Positions 52,330 to 60,917 of a DNA stretch of 64,000 bases are shown piece after piece. A program made the position numbers and the translations under genes. Every line of letters starts with the position of its first letter. The first letter of the stretch is position 1. The stretch comes from JBFWPF01 sp050250135. GTDB lineage: Bacteria > Chlamydiota > Chlamydiia > Chlamydiales > JAFEGQ01. The notes below the pieces were generated by a model, which saw nothing but the letters and a program-made list of their open reading frames with translations, made no database searches and was not told the origin of the DNA. The DNA is taken from positions 4,304 to 68,303 of the forward strand of contig JBFWPF010000009.1 in NCBI GenBank assembly GCA_050250135.1, written 5' to 3'.

Positions 52330-53338
52330 GATCCTCTGGTACCTCGTCTTTGTGGTGGTGGTGATCGCCTATACGGTTCTCGATGGCTTCGACCTCGGAG
52401 TGGGTGCGGTTCACCTCTTTGCCCGCAAGGATATCGACCGGCGGATCTTCCTCAACGCTATTGGGCCGATTTGGGATGGGAACGAGGTGTGGCTCGTCGT
52501 CCTCGTGGGTGCCCTTTTCGCTGGCTTTCCCGCCGTCTATGCGACCCTCCTTTCGGCCTTCTACCTGCCGGTCCTGATCCTCCTTGCCGGCCTGATCTTC
52601 CGAGCGGTGGCGATCGAGTTTCGGAGTCAGACCCCTCATCCCCTTTGGCGCTCGATTTGGGATGGGGTTTTTGCTCTCGGCAGCATCGTGGCGAGCCTCT
52701 CCCTCGGCTTTTTCCTCGGCAACCTCGTCCGAGGGATTCCCCTAGATGTTCACCACGATTTCGTCGGCGACCTAGCCGGCCTCTTCAACCCTTATGCCAT
52801 CCTCACCTCCTTCACCGTCCTCGCCCTCTTTGCGATGCATGGGACGATCTTTCTTGTCGGCAAGACGGAGGGGGAGTTGCATGAGCGGCTCCGCCATTGG
52901 GTGAACCGGGCGATTGTGGTCTTTGTCTCCTTCTATGTGGCCCTCACCGTTGTGACCCTCGTCTCTCAAAACCATATGGTGGCTTCGCTGGTCGGGCATC
53001 CGTGGGTTTGGGTTGTTGCGGCGCTCAATCTTTTGGCCATCGGGGCGATCCCGCTGCTCCTCAAGCATCGCCACGATCGGCTCGGCTTTCTCGCCTCCTG
53101 CTTTGCGATCCTCTGCCTCTTTGTCCTCTATGCTTTGGGGAGTTTCCCCAATGTGATCCGCTCGGGCATCGACCCGGCGGCCCACAGCCTCACCATCTCC
53201 AACTCTTTTGCGTCGAAGAAGACCTTGCAGATTTTGCTCATCATTGTGTTGATCGGGATACCGGCTGCCCTTGCCTATATCGGCAGCGTCTACTACCTCT
53301 TCCGCGGCAAGGTCAAGCTCGATTCCGCCTCATACTAA
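52310..53338 (+). CDS. cydB: Cytochrome bd quinol oxidase subunit II
   Basis: Partner subunit of CydA, 342 residues with about eight membrane helices. The family signature DGFDLGVGAVHLF is at about 25-37, followed by GPIWDGNEVWLVV (about 51-63) and FRAVAIEFRSQ (about 98-108). It starts inside cydA (20-base overlap, GGAGAA just upstream), so the two are translated together. A MITE-like palindromic element begins three bases after its stop and may act as the transcription terminator. No CydX-like small protein is evident between the element and the next gene. Confidence 0.96.
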   Translation: MSQPTLEILWYLVFVVVVIAYTVLDGFDLGVGAVHLFARKDIDRRIFLNAIGPIWDGNEVWLVVLVGALFAGFPAVYATLLSAFYLPVLILLAGLIFRAVAIEFRSQTPHPLWRSIWDGVFALGSIVASLSLGFFLGNLVRGIPLDVHHDFVGDLAGLFNPYAILTSFTVLALFAMHGTIFLVGKTEGELHERLRHWVNRAIVVFVSFYVALTVVTLVSQNHMVASLVGHPWVWVVAALNLLAIGAIPLLLKHRHDRLGFLASCFAILCLFVLYALGSFPNVIRSGIDPAAHSLTISNSFASKKTLQILLIIVLIGIPAALAYIGSVYYLFRGKVKLDSASY

Positions 53339-53341
53339 GAC

Positions 53342-53496
53342 CCCTGATTGCGACCTGTCCTCCCGAGGGCATCGACAGTGGGCGGCCATCTAGCGCACAT
53401 CCCTCCTCACCCGGGTTTACAAACCCGACCTCGTCGCGATGTGCGCCATCTGAACACCCCCTGCCGCCCTCTAGGGACGATAGGTCGCAATCAGGG
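53342..53496. mobile_element. MITE-like palindromic element 2 (cuts into a gene)
   Basis: Termini CCCTGATTGCGACCT (53342-53356) and AGGTCGCAATCAGGG (53482-53496) are perfect 15-base inverted repeats. Inside, GCGCACATC pairs with GATGTGCGC, and the centre is CGGGTTT-AC-AAACCCG. The left end sits three bases after the cydB stop; the right end supplies the stop codon (53493-53491) of the minus-strand gene. Element 1 at 20346 carries a CCCTGATT word at its right end too, but otherwise the two differ. It encodes nothing. Confidence 0.75.
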
Positions 53497-53955
53497 TAAG
53501 AGACCCGAAGGGGGAGCCGGCAGCTTTTCGGGGCCGGGATTGGGGAAGAGGGTCACACGGACGTGGATCCACAGTAGGGTTGTGCAGGCCGTTAGTCCGA
53601 GCGATTGGAGGGCACCTGCTTTAAAGGGGACCGACCAGAGGCACAAGGCGATCAGGGAGAGGGTCGAGTATTCGAGCACTTCGATGAGGGTGAGGCCCCG
53701 TTCGTTTAGCGCCTCTTCGAGCTCATCGCGCTTGTCGCCCAGCCACTCATCGGCTTGGAAGATCCTCTCTTTGAGATGGCTTAGGGGCCCCTGTTTAGGG
53801 GTGGAGAGGGCGATAGCGGCGGTAGCTCCTGCGCCCATTCCGCCCATCCCGTAGCCTAAGACGCCGACCCAATCTCCCCCTCCCCAGCGGGCAAGCCCCG
53901 CAAAAAGGAGGCCGCTGGCGCCCATCAGAATCTGCGACTCCCTATCGATTTTCAT
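53491..53955 (-). CDS. Membrane-hairpin protein, probable truncated paralogue of the USP proteins
   Basis: A 154-residue protein with the same layout as the first 150 residues of the two USP proteins upstream: two hydrophobic segments (ILMGASGLLFAGLARW and VGVLGYGMGGMGAGATAAIA), a charged helix (LKERIFQADEWLGDKRDELEEAL), then two more (EVLEYSTLSLIALCLWSV, LGLTACTTLLWIHVRV) and a Pro-rich LFPNPGPEKLPAPP where the USPs have LWPDPPPPTY. The protease domain is absent, and the frame ends inside the terminal repeat of element 2. Its ATG overlaps the stop of the first USP gene (ATGA). It is probably a third gene copy cut by the element, or a stand-alone membrane anchor. Confidence 0.7.
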   Translation of the reverse strand: MKIDRESQILMGASGLLFAGLARWGGGDWVGVLGYGMGGMGAGATAAIALSTPKQGPLSHLKERIFQADEWLGDKRDELEEALNERGLTLIEVLEYSTLSLIALCLWSVPFKAGALQSLGLTACTTLLWIHVRVTLFPNPGPEKLPAPPSGLLP

Positions 53956-55487
53956 GGATACTCCCTGAGTTGGGCAAAGTGGACGACGTAGGCCTGTTCA
54001 AACTCTTTGATGGCATCGCTCAATGCCTTGGGCTCAGCGTCTTTGTCATTAAAGCAAGTCCACGTCCCGTTTTGCTGGGCGTAGGTGTAGTAGTGCCCTC
54101 CGTCCTTGCTGCTGGAGCTATGGACGGTGAATGACTTTACCTCGTAGAGAGTCTCCTCAATTTTCATGCGGAGATCGGGAGTCACGACCCTGTAATTCCG
54201 CTTGTGCAAGCCTCCCCGCGCATCCTTATAAAAGCGGTTGAAGGTGCAATAGAGATCGGGTTGCCGTGTTTTGAGCACCTTGCGCTCACAAGTGAGAGGC
54301 GCTTCATAGTACTTGTCTTCTAGCTTGAACCAGGGCTTGACCTCCGGGTTCGCTAGAAAGGGCTCCCACTGAAGGTCGATTAGCTTCTGCAGGCTGATGG
54401 GTTTCTCATCTTTAGGGGGCAAAAATTGCTGAAGCCAATCCTTGTCGCCAAGGTCGGTGCGGAAGCCACACTTGTCAACCTTTGAGGGGGCATCGCTCTC
54501 GCCCACCCCCTGCAGATGGGGCAATTCCGTTTTTTTTCCTAGGTCAAAATGGCGCTCCTTATCGAAGTCCCAGCGGGGCACCTTTGTATCAAACTTGAAG
54601 AAGGGGCCCATGCGGAGAAGGGCTTCGCTTGCATCTTCTTGGGTGATCAAGGGGAAACGGAGGGAGGAGCGGGCCCATTTGGAGAGGGCCTGGTCCTCAC
54701 TGAGTCCATTGATTCTGCCGATCTGGAGAAGGGTACGGAGGAGGCGGAAGCGGAAGCGGTGGGCTTCGACCTTCTCTGGATCAGGGTCGGTATCCAGCAT
54801 GGTGTCCAGCAGAGGGGTGTTCCGGAGCCACTGGAGGGCCGCGCTCATAAAGCAGTCGTTACCCTTGTTGTGTATCCCCTTCAGCGACGTTTTGATAAGC
54901 TGGCGATTGTCTTTGCACAATTGCAAATAGGTTGGGAGAAGCTTCTCCTCATCCTCAGTGAGGGGAACGCGAGGGGCAAGCAGAGGCCGCTTCTTTACAG
55001 GGGGTTTGTCAACGGGTAGCGACCCCAGGGTATAGGTTGGAGGAGGGGGATCGGGCCAGAGGTAGTAGTGGCCAGCGCCCCATGTAAGGCCGGACACAGC
55101 ACTCCAGATCAAGGAATCCTCAAGTTCGACCTCCACAAGGCTGTAGAGGACCCAGAAGGAGAGGGAAAGGAGAGTGGTCAGCTCAAGGGTCCGGGCCAAC
55201 CCAAAGTTGTTCCCAAATAACCCTCGAAGATCGGCATCGGCCTCTTCACCTAGCTCTCTCAGGCTCTTTTGCGCCTTCCGAAAGCAGGAGTCGACCTTTA
55301 CGATGAGGCGGCTGGCAGGACCCTCGCCCGGGTAGAGGAGCTCGGCTAGGCAAACGCCCCCTACAAGGCCGATCCCCGTTATAACGGAGACGTCCGCTAA
55401 GCGAGCCCCCCCGCCGTAGGCCAGCAAAAAGGCCCCGAGGGTAGGCGCAGCGATCCAAGGGAGTGGGTCAGATGCTCTGGATTCCAT
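53952..55487 (-). CDS. Membrane-anchored USP-type deubiquitinase (copy A)
   Basis: A 511-residue protein with a eukaryotic-type ubiquitin-specific protease (C19) domain. The Cys box NKGNDCFMSAALQWL (about 207-221) carries the nucleophile, where the consensus is GLxNxGNTCYMN; the His box DGGHYYTYAQQNGTWTCFND (about 466-485) has the catalytic His and downstream Asn-Asp. N-terminal to it lie two hydrophobic hairpins (about 10-45 and 105-145) separated by an amphipathic helix, resembling the bilobed membrane domains of chlamydial Inc proteins, then a Pro-rich linker. It likely removes ubiquitin from host or bacterial proteins at the vacuole membrane. No signal peptide. The start codon lacks a Shine-Dalgarno; the upstream 15 bases match copy B. 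Confidence 0.85.
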   Translation of the reverse strand: MESRASDPLPWIAAPTLGAFLLAYGGGARLADVSVITGIGLVGGVCLAELLYPGEGPASRLIVKVDSCFRKAQKSLRELGEEADADLRGLFGNNFGLARTLELTTLLSLSFWVLYSLVEVELEDSLIWSAVSGLTWGAGHYYLWPDPPPPTYTLGSLPVDKPPVKKRPLLAPRVPLTEDEEKLLPTYLQLCKDNRQLIKTSLKGIHNKGNDCFMSAALQWLRNTPLLDTMLDTDPDPEKVEAHRFRFRLLRTLLQIGRINGLSEDQALSKWARSSLRFPLITQEDASEALLRMGPFFKFDTKVPRWDFDKERHFDLGKKTELPHLQGVGESDAPSKVDKCGFRTDLGDKDWLQQFLPPKDEKPISLQKLIDLQWEPFLANPEVKPWFKLEDKYYEAPLTCERKVLKTRQPDLYCTFNRFYKDARGGLHKRNYRVVTPDLRMKIEETLYEVKSFTVHSSSSKDGGHYYTYAQQNGTWTCFNDKDAEPKALSDAIKEFEQAYVVHFAQLREYP

Positions 55488-55576
55488 TTGACAAACATTA
55501 TACGCTAAATGCGTATTTTATTAAAAGAGAGCCCCTTGCCGAGAAGCGAGGGGTCAATCCCCTAATCATCAGGGTC

Positions 55577-57109
55577 TTACATGACTCTGGCAAAGTGGAC
55601 GACGTAGGCCTGCTCAAACTCTTTGATGACGTCGCCTAATTCTCTAGGTTCAGCACGATCGTCATCAAAGCGAGTCCACTTCCCGTTTTGCTGCGCGTAG
55701 GTGTAGTAGTGCCCTCCGTCCTTGCTGCTGGAGCTATGGACGATGAATGACTTTACCTCGTAGAGAGTCTCCTCAATTTTCATGCGGAGATCGGGAGTCA
55801 CGACCCTGTAATTCCGCTTGTGCAAGCCTCCCCGCGCATCCTTATAAAAGCGGTTGAAGGTGCAATAGAGATCGGGCTTCTGTGTTTTGAGCACCTTTCG
55901 CTCACAGGTGACTGGCGATTCGTAGTACTTACCCTCTTTCTCGAACCGGATCTTCACCGCCGGGTCTCCAGCAAAGGGCTCCCATTGAAGGTCGACTAGC
56001 TTCTGCAGGCTGATGGGGTTTCCATTTTTAGGGGGCAAAAATGGCTGCAGCCAATCCTTGTCGCCAGGGTCAGTGCGGAAGCCGCATTTGTCAACCTTTG
56101 AGGGGGCATCGCTCTCGCCCACTCCCTGCAGGTGGGGCAACTCCGTTTTCTTCCCTAGGTCGAACTGGCGCTCCTTATCGAAGTCCCAGCGGGGCACCTT
56201 TGTATCAAAGTTGAAGAACTGGCTCATGTGGAAGAGGGCCTCGCTAGCATCCTCTTGGGTGCTTAAGGGGAAACCGAGGGAGGAGCGGGCCCATTTGGAG
56301 AGGGCCTGGTCATCGCTGAGTCCATTGATTCTGCCGATTTGGAGGAGGGTGCGGAGGAGGCGGAAGCGGAACCGGTGGGCCTCTATATTATCTGCGGCAG
56401 GTTCGGTATCCAGCATGGTGTCCAGCAGAGGGGTGTTCCGGAGCCACTGGAGGGCCGCGCTCATAAAGCAGTCGTTACCCTTGTTGTGTATCCCTTTCAG
56501 CGACGTTTTGATGAGCTCGCGATTCCGTTTGCATAGCTCTAAGTAAGTTGGGATAAGCTTCTCCTCATCCTCAGTGAGGGGAACGGGAGGGGCGGGCGGA
56601 GGCGGTGGCAGCGGCTTGAGCGGTGCTGTGTAAGGGATTAGTGACCCCTTGGTATAGGTCGGGGGAGGGGGATCGGGCCAGATGTAGTAATGGCCAGCGC
56701 CCCAGCCACCTCCCGTAATAACACTCCAGATCACGGAATCCTCAAATTCGGCCGCCAATAGGCCATAAAAGACCCAAAAGGAGAGGGAGAGGACAAGGGT
56801 CAGCTCAAGGGCCCGCGTTAGCCCAAACTCGTTTCCAAATAGGCCCCGAATTTCGCCATCGACCTCTTCACCTAACTCCTTAAGGTCCTTCTGCGCTTTC
56901 CGAAAACAGGAGTCGACCTTTAGGATGAGGCGACTGGCAGGACCGTCGCCCGAGTAGCGAAGTTCAGCTAGGCAAATGCCCCCTACAAGGCCGATCCCCG
57001 TAATAACGGGGACGTCCAATAGGCGAGCCCCCCCGCCGTAGGCCAGCAAAAAGGCCCCGAGGGTAGGCGCGGCGATCCAAGGGAGTTGGTCAGATGTTTT
57101 GGATTCCAT
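55577..57109 (-). CDS. Membrane-anchored USP-type deubiquitinase (copy B)
   Basis: A 510-residue tandem paralogue of copy A, similar throughout, with the same NKGNDCFMSAALQWL Cys box and DGGHYYTYAQQNGKWTRFDD His box, the latter closer to the eukaryotic consensus. The N-terminal hairpins are LPWIAAPTLGAFLLAYGGGA, VITGIGLVGGICLAE, then LELTLVLSLSFWVFYGLL and VITGGGWGAGHYYIW. Linker and 170-200 differ most between copies. The ATG at 57109 matches copy A; an in-frame ATG at 57130 would add seven residues lying in the shared upstream box ATAATGTTTGTCAA. The catalytic cores are nearly identical, which suggests recent duplication or gene conversion. Confidence 0.85.
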   Translation of the reverse strand: MESKTSDQLPWIAAPTLGAFLLAYGGGARLLDVPVITGIGLVGGICLAELRYSGDGPASRLILKVDSCFRKAQKDLKELGEEVDGEIRGLFGNEFGLTRALELTLVLSLSFWVFYGLLAAEFEDSVIWSVITGGGWGAGHYYIWPDPPPPTYTKGSLIPYTAPLKPLPPPPPAPPVPLTEDEEKLIPTYLELCKRNRELIKTSLKGIHNKGNDCFMSAALQWLRNTPLLDTMLDTEPAADNIEAHRFRFRLLRTLLQIGRINGLSDDQALSKWARSSLGFPLSTQEDASEALFHMSQFFNFDTKVPRWDFDKERQFDLGKKTELPHLQGVGESDAPSKVDKCGFRTDPGDKDWLQPFLPPKNGNPISLQKLVDLQWEPFAGDPAVKIRFEKEGKYYESPVTCERKVLKTQKPDLYCTFNRFYKDARGGLHKRNYRVVTPDLRMKIEETLYEVKSFIVHSSSSKDGGHYYTYAQQNGKWTRFDDDRAEPRELGDVIKEFEQAYVVHFARVM

Positions 57110-57256
57110 TTGACAAACATTATACAGCATTCGCGCATTTTATTAAAGGAGAACACCTTGCTGGGCAGCGACATTCCTATCCCGCTGATAGTCAATGACC
57201 TTGTCCCAATACCCCGAAGTGCTTTACACTGATTCCGCTAATTTAAAGGAAAAACC

Positions 57257-57655
57257 ATGAATCTGCTCCGCCAGATGGCCCGCCTCCTCTATCGGTTCCG
57301 CCACCCCGTTACCCTTCCCGAGGAGGTGGCCTGTGATGTGGGGATCCCCCTCTCCAATGGCCTCTCCTGCGAGGCGGTCATCCAGCGGCTGAAGGACCCC
57401 TCCCACCCCTCCCGCAAGTTGATCCGGATGATGCCCCGCGAGGGGGCCGAGGCCCTCTTCCATAACGCGGTCAAGCAAGAGCGATTCCGCCGCTCAACCC
57501 TCTTTTCCTACTACTTTGCGAGCGGCTGGATGGAGTTTGCCCTCCACTTTGATGATCAGGATCTACTGCGGAAGGTGACGATACTCCACCGCAATATCCT
57601 GGATGATCGGGGGGTGGAGATGCCCCTTACTGAGGCTCAGGCGGTTGGCTCGTGA
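57257..57655 (+). CDS. Small conserved-looking hypothetical protein upstream of nusB
   Basis: A 132-residue soluble protein; family not recognised. It is basic at the N-terminus (NLLRQMARLLYRFRHP), with a helical middle (EAVIQRLKDPSHPSRKLIRMMP) and an aromatic block (STLFSYYFASGWMEFALHF, about 80-98). AAAGGA precedes its ATG. The nusB start overlaps its stop (GTGA), so it belongs to the nusB-murB-PHP-folC transcript and probably heads it. The upstream 126-base gap has a TTTACACTGATTCCGCTAAT stretch that may hold the operon promoter, but I cannot assign boxes. Confidence 0.75.
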   Translation: MNLLRQMARLLYRFRHPVTLPEEVACDVGIPLSNGLSCEAVIQRLKDPSHPSRKLIRMMPREGAEALFHNAVKQERFRRSTLFSYYFASGWMEFALHFDDQDLLRKVTILHRNILDDRGVEMPLTEAQAVGS

Positions 57656-58113
57656 CCCTTCCTAAGCGGCAGGAGCGGGAGATCCTCCTTCAACTCCTCT
57701 ACAGCCAAGATTTCACCTCCCTCGATGATGAGCCGGAGCGGTTTGCCGAAATGCTCGAGATCCCCCGAGCCGAGATCCGGGCAGCCCACGAAAAGGTGGT
57801 CGAGATCTTGAAGCATGTGGGGGAGGTCGACGCCCTCATCCAGAAGCTATCGACCGAGTATGCCCTCGACCGGATTGGGCGGATCGAGCGCAACATCCTC
57901 CGCCTTGGGGGGTATGAGCTCCTCTACCAGCCCCACATCCCACCTAAGGTGGTCCTAGCGGAGGCGGTGAGGCTTGCCCGCAAATATGGGACCCCCGAGT
58001 CGGCCAAGTTTGTCAACGGGGTCCTCGATGCCCTCTACCGGGACCAAATGGGGGAGGAGGGAGAGGAGGACAAGATGGAGATCTATTGGCGCAATGAGGA
58101 TCCAAAGGAATAG
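57652..58113 (+). CDS. nusB: Transcription antitermination factor NusB
   Basis: RNA-binding antitermination factor acting with NusE/S10 on rRNA transcription. 153 residues, all-helical, with the family opening LPKRQEREILLQLLYSQDF and the closing block YELLYQPHIPPKVVLAEAVRLARKYG (in two parts, about 85-112) followed by SAKFVNGVLDAL. The start is GTG overlapping the previous stop (GTGA); murB begins 20 bases before its end. Order nusB-murB-...-infC-rpmI-rplT-pheS parallels C. trachomatis as I recall it. Confidence 0.93.
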   Translation: MTLPKRQEREILLQLLYSQDFTSLDDEPERFAEMLEIPRAEIRAAHEKVVEILKHVGEVDALIQKLSTEYALDRIGRIERNILRLGGYELLYQPHIPPKVVLAEAVRLARKYGTPESAKFVNGVLDALYRDQMGEEGEEDKMEIYWRNEDPKE

Positions 58114-58945
58114 CCCTCTGGCCCCCTACACAACGCTGAAGGTGGGGGGGCCTGCCGAGGCGCTCGCAGCGGTGAGCACGGCGTCCGAGATGGGAGAGGC
58201 TCTCAGGTGGGCCCGCGAGCGGGGGCTTCCCCACCTGGTCCTCGGTAAGGGGTCGAACATCCTCTTTGCCGATGAGGGCTTTCCCGGCCTTGTGATCGTT
58301 AGCGAAATCACCCATTTGGAGCAGCAGGGGCCCCGGTTTCGGGTTGGGGCCGGCTACCCCTTTACCCGGCTTGGGATTCAGACGGCCCGCCTAGGCTACA
58401 CCGGGCTAGAGTTTGCCTCAGGGATCCCGGGAAGCGTTGGGGGAGCTGTGTACATGAACGCGGGAGCAGCGGGGCAAGAGACGGCCGACACCCTAGAGCT
58501 TGTGGAGGTCCTGACCTCCGGTGGGGAGAGCCGCCACTACCGCCGCGAGGAGCTGGTTTTTAGCTACCGGACAAGCCCCTTTCAGAACCGAGACGAGGCG
58601 ATCGTTTCGGCCACCTTTTGCCTGCGCGAGGAGGGGGGGGCGCGGGAGCGGCAGCGGGAGTACCTGATCCGCCGGCAAAAAAGCCAGCCCCTCACCGAGT
58701 GCTCCGCCGGCTGTTTCTTCCGCAACCCAGAGGGGACCTCCGCGGGTGCCCTAATCGACCGGTGTGGCCTCAAAGGGCTTTCGGAAGGGCCCATCGCCAT
58801 CTCGGATCTTCATGCTAATTTTTTAGTGAATAGGGGAGGGGGGACAGCCGCACAGGTGAGGTCGCTTTCGGCCCGCATCAAGGGGGAGGTCAAGCGGCAA
58901 ACGGGTGTCGACTTGCACGAAGAGGTCCGCTATATTAGCGGGTGA
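58094..58945 (+). CDS. murB: UDP-N-acetylenolpyruvoylglucosamine reductase
   Basis: FAD enzyme of peptidoglycan precursor synthesis, reducing the enolpyruvyl group to make UDP-MurNAc. 283 residues from the ATG at 58094, inside the end of nusB. FAD-binding motifs KGSNILFADEGF (about 53-64) and EFASGIPGSVGGAVYMNAGA (about 99-118) are clear. The catalytic position in SAGCFFRNPEG (about 212) has Cys where E. coli MurB has Ser, a change known in other MurB enzymes. It lacks the extra domain of type I, so it is type II. A chlamydia-like organism retaining murB makes peptidoglycan at least for division. Confidence 0.95.
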   Translation: MRIQRNSPLAPYTTLKVGGPAEALAAVSTASEMGEALRWARERGLPHLVLGKGSNILFADEGFPGLVIVSEITHLEQQGPRFRVGAGYPFTRLGIQTARLGYTGLEFASGIPGSVGGAVYMNAGAAGQETADTLELVEVLTSGGESRHYRREELVFSYRTSPFQNRDEAIVSATFCLREEGGARERQREYLIRRQKSQPLTECSAGCFFRNPEGTSAGALIDRCGLKGLSEGPIAISDLHANFLVNRGGGTAAQVRSLSARIKGEVKRQTGVDLHEEVRYISG

Positions 58946-59760
58946 TGTCCTTTCGCGCCGACCTCCACTGCCACACCACCGCCTCCGATGGCACCCTCAC
59001 GCCTGAAGAGCTCCTCCACCTCGCCGTAGAGGTTGGCCTGTCGGGCCTCTCCATCACCGATCACGACACCATAGAGGCCTATGAGGTCGCCACGCCCCTT
59101 GCTAGGGAGCTCGGTCTGGAGCTCCTTCCTGGCATCGAGCTCTCGAGCCTGCACGGCGGGGCCTCGGTCCATATCCTCGGCTATGGCTATGATCTAAACA
59201 GCCCCGTTCTTCGAGGGCTTTGCGACTGGCATGTTCAGCGGCGGCAGGGGCGGAATCGGGAGATTCTGGCTCTGCTCGCTGAAAAGGGGATGCCGGTTAC
59301 TGAAGAGGAGATGGAGTTCACTAAGGGTCCAGGCAAGCGGATCTATGGCCGCCCCCACATCGCCCAGGCGATGATTGGAAAGGGGTATGTTGGCTCGATC
59401 AAGGAGGCCTTTGATCGATGGATCGGGGAGGGGAGGCCCTGCTACGCCCCCGGCCTACGGATCACAGCGGAAGAGACCATCGAGAAGATCCACGCAGCGG
59501 GCGGGAAGGCGGTGATCGCCCACCCCCACCTCATTCCGTCGGCAGGGCTTGTCCGAGAGCTCCTCGAGCTCCCCTTTGATGGGATCGAGGGGTACTATGC
59601 CAAGATGGGTCCCGACCAGGAGCGGGTGTGGGTCGAGATCGGGCGGAAAAAGGGGTGGCTCGTAACGGGGGGCTCCGACTTTCACGGCTCCTCAAAGCCC
59701 CACATCCCCCTCGGCTGCTCTTGGGTAGATGAGGAGACCTTCCGAAGAGTGGCCCAATGA
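58945..59760 (+). CDS. PHP-domain phosphoesterase (YciV/TrpH-like)
   Basis: A 271-residue metal-dependent PHP-domain hydrolase. The metal site is visible as DLHCHTTASDG (about 5-15), ITDHDT (about 38-43), GIELS (about 64-68), then IAHPHL (about 188-193) and GGSDFHG (about 237-243). Characterised members act as RNA/DNA 5'-3' exonucleases or on 3',5'-nucleotide bisphosphates. The start is the ATG overlapping the murB stop; a GTG one codon earlier is possible. It overlaps folC by four bases, so it is embedded in the operon. The exact substrate is open. Confidence 0.88.
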   Translation: MSFRADLHCHTTASDGTLTPEELLHLAVEVGLSGLSITDHDTIEAYEVATPLARELGLELLPGIELSSLHGGASVHILGYGYDLNSPVLRGLCDWHVQRRQGRNREILALLAEKGMPVTEEEMEFTKGPGKRIYGRPHIAQAMIGKGYVGSIKEAFDRWIGEGRPCYAPGLRITAEETIEKIHAAGGKAVIAHPHLIPSAGLVRELLELPFDGIEGYYAKMGPDQERVWVEIGRKKGWLVTGGSDFHGSSKPHIPLGCSWVDEETFRRVAQ

Positions 59761-60917
59761 CGATAGAGCGCCTCCTCACTCTGAGCGAGCGGGGAGGGAT
59801 GCGCCCCGGCCTAGAGACGACGCTAAAGATGAGGAGGGTGCTAGGCCTGCCCGATTACGCCTACACCACGATCCATGTGGCCGGCACGAACGGTAAGGGG
59901 TCGGTCTCCACCAAGATCGCTCAAGGCTTGCAAGAGGCGGGCCACCGGGTGGGCCTCTTTACCTCCCCCCACCTCATCCATGTCCGGGAGCGCTTCCAGG
60001 TCAATGGCCGCTCTCCCACCGATGCTGAGCTCGACCAGGGCCTTTCGGAGCTCTTCGGCCTTGCCGAGGCCCACTCTCTAAACCCCACCTACTTTGAGCT
60101 CTGCACCCTCTTTGCCCTCACCTACTTTGCCGACAAGGGGGTCGATTACGGGGTCTTTGAGGTGGGGATGGGGGGGAGGCTCGATGCGACCAACGTGATT
60201 GAGCCTAGGCTTGCGGTGATCACCTCGATTGCCCTCGATCACCAGGCGCAGCTTGGGAGGACTCGAGAGGCGATCGCCGCTGAGAAGGGGGGGATCATCA
60301 AGCCCGGCGTCCCCCTCGTGCTCGGCCCCAACGCCCAGGGGCTAGGCTTAGAGGCTCTGGCCGATCCTCTCCACCTCGTTTCGGGCGAATTTGCCGATTA
60401 CCGGGAGGAGAACCGGGCCATTGCCCGAGAGGCCCTGCAGCTCCTCGGCGTGGCCGAAGAGGCCATCGAGCGGGGGTGCCAAAAGGACCCGGTCGGCCGC
60501 TTCCAGACCCTTTCCCTTTTCGGGGGAACCCTGATACTCGATGCCGCCCACAACCCCGAGGCCCTCCGCCGCCTATTTGCCCTCATCCACTCCCCCGTCC
60601 GAATGATCGCCGGCTTCACCCGCGGCCACGACCTTGAGGCGATGCTCGCGGTCTGCCAGAGGGCCGACTCCCTTGCCCTCGTCAACCTTAGGCATGAACG
60701 GGGGGTTGTGCTGGAGGGGGGGCGCCCCTTTGAGGAGGTCTGGGAGGAGCAGCTTGCGGCGTGGGATCCCCAAACCGAGCTCCTCCTTATCGCGGGGAGC
60801 TGCTACCTTCTCTCCGAATTTTTTGGATTAAAAGAAGACTTGGAGAGGCGGTTCGGTTCAAAAATCGGTGATGGGCTACACACCACTCCCCCTGCGAGAG
60901 CCCCTCAGCCCAGCTGA
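59757..60917 (+). CDS. folC: Folylpolyglutamate/dihydrofolate synthase
   Basis: Mur-ligase-fold enzyme adding glutamate to folates. 386 residues; the P-loop VAGTNGKGSVST is at about 41-52, LFTSPHLIHVRERFQVNG (about 69-86) is the family core, then FEVGMGGRLDATN (about 134-146) and LDAAHNPEAL (about 262-271). It overlaps the PHP gene by four bases. Its C-terminal 40 codons, beyond the likely end of the fold near SEFFGLKEDLERRF, run over the 3' end of the convergent methyltransferase gene by 131 bases; this tail (KIGDGLHTTPPARAPQPS) looks like readthrough. Confidence 0.93.
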   Translation: MTIERLLTLSERGGMRPGLETTLKMRRVLGLPDYAYTTIHVAGTNGKGSVSTKIAQGLQEAGHRVGLFTSPHLIHVRERFQVNGRSPTDAELDQGLSELFGLAEAHSLNPTYFELCTLFALTYFADKGVDYGVFEVGMGGRLDATNVIEPRLAVITSIALDHQAQLGRTREAIAAEKGGIIKPGVPLVLGPNAQGLGLEALADPLHLVSGEFADYREENRAIAREALQLLGVAEEAIERGCQKDPVGRFQTLSLFGGTLILDAAHNPEALRRLFALIHSPVRMIAGFTRGHDLEAMLAVCQRADSLALVNLRHERGVVLEGGRPFEEVWEEQLAAWDPQTELLLIAGSCYLLSEFFGLKEDLERRFGSKIGDGLHTTPPARAPQPS

